The notes under the pieces: model-generated
What the model saw: the letters and a program-made list of their open reading frames with translations, nothing else
Told to the model about the DNA's origin: nothing
The model's database searches: none
DNA from: Clostridiales bacterium
GTDB taxonomy: Bacteria; Bacillota; Clostridia; Oscillospirales; Oscillospiraceae
Reading direction: 5' to 3'
DNA length: 64,000 nt
Assembly (NCBI GenBank): GCA_019415645.1
Contig: DXYV01000001.1
Span: 100,444 to 164,443, forward strand
Translations under genes and position numbers: made by a program
Shown here: positions 58,542 to 64,000 of the stretch, in pieces
How the letters are laid out: the number at the start of each line of letters is the position of its first letter
Numbering within the stretch: position 1 is the stretch's first letter

Positions 58542-59333
58542 TTAAGCCTGATGCTTGATGCTATCCCATAGCTTGTCCATTTCCGCCAAAGTCATGTCCT
58601 CCAGGCGCTTTCCCTGGGCGGCAGCGGCCTCCTCCACCTTCCGGAACCTGGCGGAAAACTTGTCCGACGCGGCGTTGAGGCAGTCCTCGGGGTCCAGATG
58701 CAGGAACCGGGCCGCGTTCACGGCGGCAAACAGCAGATCGCCCAGCTCCTCGGCCACGTCGCCGTTGCCCTTGACCGCGTCCTTCAGCTCGCCGGTCTCC
58801 TCGGTCAGCTTGTCCAGCGCGCCGGAGACGTCCGGCCAGTCAAAGCCGCATTTGGCGGCCTTCTTCTGAATCTTTTCCGCCCGCCAGAGGGCAGGCAGAC
58901 TCCGGGCCACTGCGTCCACCGCGTCAGCGTTGGAGGCCTGTCCCTTTTCCTTGCGCTTCAGGTCCTCCCAGTTGGAAAGGACCTCGCCGGTGGAATGGAC
59001 CGTCACATCCCCAAAGACATGGGGGTGGCGATAGATGAGCTTCTTGCAGATGCCGTCGGCCACGTCGTTCAGGTCAAAATGGCCCAACTCCTGCTCCATG
59101 GCGGAATGAAGGACCACCTGGAGGAGCACGTCACCCAGCTCCTCCTTCAAATGATCGGGGGATTCCTCGTCAATGGCCTCGACCGCCTCGTAGGCTTCTT
59201 CCAGAAAATTCCGGCGGATAGACTGATGGGTCTGTTCCGCGTCCCAGGGGCAGCCGCCCGGCGCCCGCAGGATGCGGACAATGTCCACCAAATCGTTGAG
59301 ATCGTAGGATTTCTTGCTTACATAATCTATCAT
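58542..59333 (-). CDS. mazG: Nucleoside triphosphate pyrophosphohydrolase
   Basis: 263 residues with two MazG domains (about 22-120 and 150-250). Mg-binding motifs are EEAYEAVEA plus KEELGDVLLQ in the first, and EETGELKDA plus EELGDLLFA in the second; the first also has the CPWD signature (GGCPWDAEQTH). It hydrolyses non-canonical NTPs to NMP and PPi. The neighbourhood (flippase, mazG, hup, rqcP) matches the yabM-yabN-yabO region of Bacillus. It starts 37 bases after the flippase stop. Confidence 0.95.
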   Translation of the reverse strand: MIDYVSKKSYDLNDLVDIVRILRAPGGCPWDAEQTHQSIRRNFLEEAYEAVEAIDEESPDHLKEELGDVLLQVVLHSAMEQELGHFDLNDVADGICKKLIYRHPHVFGDVTVHSTGEVLSNWEDLKRKEKGQASNADAVDAVARSLPALWRAEKIQKKAAKCGFDWPDVSGALDKLTEETGELKDAVKGNGDVAEELGDLLFAAVNAARFLHLDPEDCLNAASDKFSARFRKVEEAAAAQGKRLEDMTLAEMDKLWDSIKHQA

Positions 59334-59370
59334 ATTTTTCCCTCTACTGCAAGGTTTTTTTCCAATTCCC

Positions 59371-61005
59371 TTATTGGATTCGCAAAAGTTTCGCGATTTT
59401 ATCGCCCTTGGGCATCAGAGACAGGTCATCCTTGGAAATTGCCTTCAAGGCCAGGACCAGAGCGAAGTAAAGGACCACGGCAATGACGATGGCCACCAGC
59501 ACGCCCAGGGTGTTGCTGTCCGTGAAGCGGTAGACCAGCCCGTAGCAGGCCCAGGCGGAGAGCGCCATGATCACGGAGGAGAGTACTGGCTTGAAGAAAA
59601 TACGTCCGTAATCCGGGGCGGCGGGAAGGACCCGGTGGATGACAAAGAGGTCCAGCAGGGCCGCCGCGCCGAAGCAGCACAGGGTGCCCACGGCCGCGCC
59701 GGTGACGTTGATGGATTCGATGCCAACCAGGGTGTAGTTGACGATGATTTTGAGCACGCCGCCGATAACCATGGTGAGAATGGGCAGGTTCAAAAAGCCC
59801 GAGGCCTGCAAAATGGCGTTGCACAGCGTTACGATGCAGGTGCAGATGGAGGCGATTCCCAGAATGGTCAGAATGGGCCCGGCGATGGAAGAATCATAGC
59901 CGGGGTAGAGCAGCTTCACGATGGGGGTGGCCAGGGAGAACAGGCCAAAGCCCATGGGGCAGGCCAGCAGCATGGCCACCCGCATGGCGGACTCGGACAC
60001 CTTGGCGGCCTCCAGAGGGGCCCGGCGTGCCCGCGCGGCGGAGATGGCGGGAATAAGCGCTGCTGTAAAGGGCACCATCAGCGCTGACGGCAGGGAATAG
60101 AGGTTGCCCACAGCGGAGTAGTTGCCGTATAGGGAGCTGGCGGTCTCCACGGTCATGTTCAGAGCGGACTGAAGCCGGCCCTGCACGATTCCGGTGTCCA
60201 GCGCGTTGACAATGGGCACCACCGAGGAACCGATGGTGATGGGGATGGCCACCTTGACCAAATTGGCCAGAATGGTCCCCTTGGGCTGGGGCGTATCCGT
60301 TCCCCTGCGGGTGTCCCGATGGGTGCGGTTGATGTGGGAGCACACCAGATAGCAGAAGGAGGCGATGGTACCAGCGGTCACGCCCAGAATAGCGCCGGCG
60401 GCGGCCATCTCCAGGGGCTGAGCTCCATTCAGCGCGGGGACCGCGTTGGAGATGGTGTCGGCATAGTGCAGGAACAGATAGGCGCAGGTGAGGCCGACGA
60501 TCAGCTTGCTCAGCGCCTCAATGATCTGGGAAATAGCGGTGGGCACCATGTTCCCCTGCCCCTGGGCATAGCCCCGTATGGCAGAGATGCAGCACACAAA
60601 GAGCACCGAAGGGGCCAGAGCCAGAGCGGCATAATAGGCGCCGGGGTTGTTCATCAAAACGGTGATGGGCCCCGCACCAAAGGACATGACCAGAAAGCTG
60701 AGGATACCCAGGGTAAAGAAGGCGGACAGGCCCACCCAGAAGATGCGCCGCTCCTGATTGACCTTGCCCAGGGCCCGGGCTTCGGACACCGACTTGGACA
60801 GGGCCACCGGCAGGCCGCCGGTGGAGATGGTCAGCAGGACGGAATAGATGTTGTAGGCGGTCATGAAGTAGCCGTTGCCCTCTTCGCCCAGGATGTTAGC
60901 CAGCGGGATCTTATACAGCGCGCCGATGAGCTTGACGATGATGACGCCCACGGTCAAAATGGCCGCGCCGCCGAAGAAGGTATTTTTTTTCTCGGGATTC
61001 GACAA
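59371..61005 (-). CDS. MurJ/SpoVB-like polysaccharide flippase
   Basis: About 544 residues and 14 hydrophobic helices. A TTG at 61005 (MSNPEKKNTFF) is preferred since AGGAG lies 8 bases upstream; an in-frame TTG at 61035 would overlap the previous gene by 8 bases and lacks a ribosome site. The start FFGGAAILTVGVIIVKLIGALYKIPL and GYAQGQGNMVPTAISQIIEALSK are typical of the SpoVB/YabM branch of the MOP flippases, which move lipid-linked wall precursors or polysaccharides. Its place next to mazG also matches yabM. Confidence 0.9.
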   Translation of the reverse strand: MSNPEKKNTFFGGAAILTVGVIIVKLIGALYKIPLANILGEEGNGYFMTAYNIYSVLLTISTGGLPVALSKSVSEARALGKVNQERRIFWVGLSAFFTLGILSFLVMSFGAGPITVLMNNPGAYYAALALAPSVLFVCCISAIRGYAQGQGNMVPTAISQIIEALSKLIVGLTCAYLFLHYADTISNAVPALNGAQPLEMAAAGAILGVTAGTIASFCYLVCSHINRTHRDTRRGTDTPQPKGTILANLVKVAIPITIGSSVVPIVNALDTGIVQGRLQSALNMTVETASSLYGNYSAVGNLYSLPSALMVPFTAALIPAISAARARRAPLEAAKVSESAMRVAMLLACPMGFGLFSLATPIVKLLYPGYDSSIAGPILTILGIASICTCIVTLCNAILQASGFLNLPILTMVIGGVLKIIVNYTLVGIESINVTGAAVGTLCCFGAAALLDLFVIHRVLPAAPDYGRIFFKPVLSSVIMALSAWACYGLVYRFTDSNTLGVLVAIVIAVVLYFALVLALKAISKDDLSLMPKGDKIAKLLRIQ

Positions 61006-61027
61006 TCGTTCCACTCCTAACTTGGCC

Positions 61028-62323
61028 TCAGCCAAAGAGCTTGGGGATGGCGTACTGGGCCACCTCCTGTTTTACTTTATCGAGATCCAGGGTGAAAAAT
61101 GCCCCGTTCTGATAAAGAATTCTGCCCCGGGCCATGGTCAGGGAGACGTTGCTCCCGTGAGCGGCATACACCAGGTTTTCCGCCACATCATGGCAGGGAA
61201 TCAGATTGGGCTGGCGGAAGTCCACCAAAATCAGGTCCGCGTCGCAGCCGGGGACCACGCGCCCGGTGTTGCGTCCCAGGGCCTTGGCGCCGTGGACCGT
61301 GGCGATTTCCAGCGCCTGCCAGGCGGTGACGGCCATAGGATCCAGGGTGGCGCCGCAGGTGAGGATGGCGGCCAGCTTCATGTCCGCGAACAGATCGGTG
61401 GCGTTATTGGAGGAGACGCCGTCGGTCCCCAGGGCCACGTTGACGCCCGCGTCGATCAGGCCCTTCACCGGCGCGATGCCTGAGCCCAGCTTCAGGTTGC
61501 TCATGGGGTTGGTGACGGCGCTCACGCCGTGGCGGGCCAGAATGGCCCAGTCCTCAGGCGTAGTCCAGACGCAGTGGGCGGCGATGGTCCGCACGTCGAA
61601 CAGGCCCGTCTCCGCAAAGACCGCCGCCGGGGTCTTGCCGTGGCGGGCCAGACAGGCCTCGTGCTCGGTTTTGGTTTCGGACAGGTGGACGTGCATCCCC
61701 AGCTTGTGATCGGCGGCGTAGCGGGCCATCCACTCCCACAGAGGGGCGTGGGAGGTGTACTCCCCGTGGATGGAGGCGTCGATGCGAATCTGCCCGTCGT
61801 TGCAGCCGTGCCAGCGCTCGGTCAGGTGCCGCTGGGTCACGCAGTCGCTGTGGGTGTCAGGGTCAAACTCGTCGGAGAACTGCGTGGCGCCGCAGCTGAT
61901 GTTGGCGTTCATTCCGGCGGCCAGCAGCTCCTCAATGATGGCGTCGCAGCGCATATACATGTCGGCGATGCACGTCACGCCCGAGGCGATCATCTCCGCC
62001 AGCCCCAGCCCGGTGGCGGCCCGGATGGCCCGGTCGTCCCACTTGGCCTCCGCGGGGAAAATGAAGTCGTTCAGCCAGTCCTGCAGGTTGTGACCGCCGC
62101 CGTAGCCCCGCATGAGCGTCATGGGAATGTGGGTGTGGCAGTTGACGATGCCGGGCATCAGCACCTGTCCGGTCCCGTCAATGACCTGGTCGAAGGAACC
62201 GGCGGGCCGCTCCTGCCCAACGGATTGGATCTTGCTTCCCTCCACGGCCACGTAGGCGTCGGGCAGGACGGTATGGGCCTCGTCCATAAGGACGGCAGTG
62301 ACGTGCTCGAAAAGTGTGTTCAT
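61028..62323 (-). CDS. mtaD: 5-methylthioadenosine/S-adenosylhomocysteine deaminase
   Basis: 431 residues. Amidohydrolase metal sites: NCHTHIPMTLMRGYG (about 61), HVHLSETKTEHE (about 214), the IAAHCVW histidine (about 247) and ALGTDGVSSNN (about 300). The layout SHAPLWEWMARYA and NPMSNLKLGSG matches MtaD/SAH deaminases, which form the inosyl products. Directly downstream of purine nucleoside phosphorylase (29-base gap), so both probably act in purine salvage or methyl-cycle by-product removal. Confidence 0.9.
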   Translation of the reverse strand: MNTLFEHVTAVLMDEAHTVLPDAYVAVEGSKIQSVGQERPAGSFDQVIDGTGQVLMPGIVNCHTHIPMTLMRGYGGGHNLQDWLNDFIFPAEAKWDDRAIRAATGLGLAEMIASGVTCIADMYMRCDAIIEELLAAGMNANISCGATQFSDEFDPDTHSDCVTQRHLTERWHGCNDGQIRIDASIHGEYTSHAPLWEWMARYAADHKLGMHVHLSETKTEHEACLARHGKTPAAVFAETGLFDVRTIAAHCVWTTPEDWAILARHGVSAVTNPMSNLKLGSGIAPVKGLIDAGVNVALGTDGVSSNNATDLFADMKLAAILTCGATLDPMAVTAWQALEIATVHGAKALGRNTGRVVPGCDADLILVDFRQPNLIPCHDVAENLVYAAHGSNVSLTMARGRILYQNGAFFTLDLDKVKQEVAQYAIPKLFG

Positions 62324-62352
62324 GCAAAAACCTCCTAATGTGCAGGCGGAAC

Positions 62353-63177
62353 TTACAGCTTGCGCAGGCAGGCGCGCACCAGGGCGGAGAACTTGCCCTT
62401 GCAGGCCTCGGCGGCGTCCAGAACTTCCTGCTCGCTCAGCGGCTGGTCCAGGATGCCGGCGGCCATGTTGCTCAGCAGGGTGAAGCCCAGCACCTGCATT
62501 CCGCAGTGGCCGGCGGTGATGACCTCCGGCGCGGTGGACATGCCCACCGCATCGGCGCCCAGAATGCGGGCCGCCCGCACCTCGGCGGGGGTTTCATACT
62601 GAGGGCCGGGGAAGTACATGTAGACGCCGTCCTTCAGGTCGATGCCAAGCTCCTCCGCGGCGCTGTGGGCCAGGGCCTGGAGCGCAGGGGTGTAGAGGTG
62701 GGATGCGTCGGGGAAGCGGGGGCCAAATTCCGGGAGATTTTCGCCCCGGAGGGGGGATTCCATGAAAATCTTGATGTGGTCATGGATGAGCATCAGGTCC
62801 CCCGCCTTCCAGGCGGTGTTGACACAGCCGGCGGCGTTGGTGACCACCAGTGTGTCGCAGCCCAGCAGACGCAGCACCCGCACGGCGTAGGCCACCTCCT
62901 CGTAGGAGTAGCCCTCGTAGTGGTGCATCCGGCCCTGCATAACGGCCACGTTCTGGCCCTCCAGCACGCCGAACACCAGCCGGCCCTTGTGGCCGGGGGC
63001 GGTGGAGGATTTGAAGAAGGGAATGTCACGGTAGTCCACCGCAATGGACTGCTCCACCTCGTCGCCCAGATAGCCCAGTCCGGAGCCGAGAATCATGGCG
63101 ATCTTGGGGACGAAGGAGCCGATGCGCTCCCGGATATAAGCGGCGCTCTGCTCGTATTGCGCGTAGGTGTAGTTCAT
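62353..63177 (-). CDS. punA: Purine-nucleoside phosphorylase (trimeric type)
   Basis: 274 residues. Phosphate site motifs LGSGLGYLG (about 30), GRMHHYEGYS (about 82) and the TNAAGCVNTAWKAGDLMLIHDHI block (about 113) are those of class I PNP. The purine site is GPQYETPAEVR, and GADAVGMSTAPEVITA follows. It phosphorolyses inosine and guanosine to base plus ribose-1-phosphate. CGGAGGTCG precedes the ATG. First gene of the minus-strand run. Confidence 0.95.
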   Translation of the reverse strand: MNYTYAQYEQSAAYIRERIGSFVPKIAMILGSGLGYLGDEVEQSIAVDYRDIPFFKSSTAPGHKGRLVFGVLEGQNVAVMQGRMHHYEGYSYEEVAYAVRVLRLLGCDTLVVTNAAGCVNTAWKAGDLMLIHDHIKIFMESPLRGENLPEFGPRFPDASHLYTPALQALAHSAAEELGIDLKDGVYMYFPGPQYETPAEVRAARILGADAVGMSTAPEVITAGHCGMQVLGFTLLSNMAAGILDQPLSEQEVLDAAEACKGKFSALVRACLRKL

Positions 63178-63371
63178 AAAAACGACCTCCGTTCAGATTG
63201 GGAAGGATAAGCAGAAACAGTTTACACCAAAACGCTGGAAAAATCAATGAACGGAAGGAAAACAAAGGAGAAGCGCTGAGCGGCCGGGAGCAGCGGCACA
63301 GTGAACCGCGCAGACGAAAAAACAGGTGGCCCCGAAGGCGGCGCGGCATTTTTCGCGGAGCGGTGAGCAGT

Positions 63372-63690
63372 GACCGCGTCGCGGAGGCCGCGAAGCGTGA
63401 CAGGAGAGAAGCGTTGAGCCGTCGTGAGCAGCGGCAGAAGGGCTTGCGCAGACGGCGAGCAGCGCAGGGCCGCAGGCCTGAGCAGCAAGCCGCGGAGCAA
63501 TTCCCTTCTGACCGCGTCGCGGAGGCCGCGAAGCGTGACAGGAGAGAAGCGTTGAGCCGTCGTGAGCAGCGGCAGAAGGGCTTGCGCAGACGGCGAGCAG
63601 CGCAGGGCCGCAGGCCTGAGCAGCAAGCCGCGGAGCAATTCCCTTCTGACCGCGTCGCGAACAGGCGAAGCGTGACAGGAAGAAGCGCGA
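63372..63690. repeat. 138-bp tandem repeat
   Basis: Units 63372-63509 and 63510-63647 read as identical, followed by a partial third that diverges after GACCGCGTCGCG. A degenerate unit (GAGAAGCGCTGAGC...) precedes at about 63268. 138 is a multiple of 3, so frames stay open through it, but no ribosome site or convincing protein is present. Confidence 0.9.
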
Positions 63691-64000
63691 GGATCGGCGG
63701 CCTGCGGGCCGCAAGGGCGATGTTCCTTTCTGCTCGTACAGAAAGGAACCAAAGATACGCCAAAGAGGGGGGATTTCGATTTTCCCCCTCTTTGGAAACA
63801 CCCCCTTGAAACGACCAAACACAAGGGGGCCTGCGGGCCCCCTTATTGGAAGTATCCCCCCGGGGAACGAAACCTGAGGGCATCAGCGCCGGAACGTCGC
63901 CCCCGGGGAAAAGGGCGGATGTGGGCATCCGCCCCTGCATTTCTCCAGAAAATTTCCCCAAGACGCTCCAACGCCCGCCCTCGCGAACGAGAGCGGGCGT
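63691..64000. other. Non-coding region with several GC-rich hairpins
   Basis: Hairpins at about 63822-63844 (AAGGGGGCC/GGCCCCCTT), 63911-63930 (GGGCGGATG/CATCCGCCC) and 63973-64000 (CGCCCGC/GCGGGCG). No gene is supported; these look like dispersed intergenic palindromes. Confidence 0.6.

Noticed and set aside
63198..63809. 203-codon Arg-rich open frame through the 138-bp repeats
   Set aside because: No ribosome site. Translation is only repeat-derived Arg/Ala/Gln, and the opposite strand is equally open.

Overview
The window is a GC-rich, low-oxygen Firmicute chromosome segment. Electron-bifurcating [FeFe]-hydrogenase genes, SLH-domain surface proteins, strong AGGAGG ribosome sites, YmdB/YhaO/YhaN, MazG-RqcP-HU gene order and TTG/GTG starts together suggest a gut Oscillospiraceae-type clostridium (Flavonifractor/Pseudoflavonifractor/Intestinimonas-like). 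The genus is inference; no rRNA is present.

Layout. 1-4.4 kb: 3' end of a GntP-like permease, a SurA/PrsA-like membrane protein, a hydrolase-fold protein lacking its nucleophile, and a PucR regulator. 4.4-6.8 kb: serC-serA on the minus strand behind a near-consensus promoter with a palindrome. 7-16 kb: hydrogenase region in two units. The first is a probable sensory unit (two DRTGG proteins, HATPase protein, degenerate FeFe hydrogenase, PHP phosphoesterase). The second is a bifurcating HydC/HydB/HydA unit with its own promoter and a Rex-like operator. 16-19.3 kb: ECF sigma factor, truncated anti-sigma-like gene, tRNA-fMet and tRNA-Leu, a 36-codon ORF, prfB.

19.5-40 kb is the most unusual part. 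Four repeated cassettes each contain an SLH-domain surface protein gene, a bidirectional terminator, and a convergent gene for a small protein with a constant phage-tail-fibre-like N-terminus and a variable C-terminus. Cassette 1 is inverted relative to 2-4. Two exact-length repeats punctuate them: a 195-bp element (four copies, one an orphan that truncates the anti-sigma-like gene) and a 105-bp leader whose hairpin masks the ribosome site. UTR type follows position (1+2, 3+4) while SLH type pairs 1+4 and 2+3, which indicates recombination between cassettes. The core genes ymdB-yhaO lie between cassettes 2 and 3.

40-54 kb: a minus-strand catabolic cluster (MFS with a slippery frameshift, BKACE, 6-oxocamphor-hydrolase-like crotonase, VOC protein, thiolase, DUF35 partner), a LysR regulator, a reductase remnant, a 1975-residue SLH-anchored GH20 glycosidase and its divergent TetR regulator. 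This island and cassettes 3-4 separate yhaO from its usual partner yhaN by about 22.9 kb. 54.5-63.2 kb: yhaN, two signal peptidases, and a minus-strand housekeeping run (purine nucleoside phosphorylase, deaminase, MurJ/SpoVB-like flippase, mazG, hup, rqcP). 63.2-64 kb: non-coding repeats, including a 138-bp tandem repeat.
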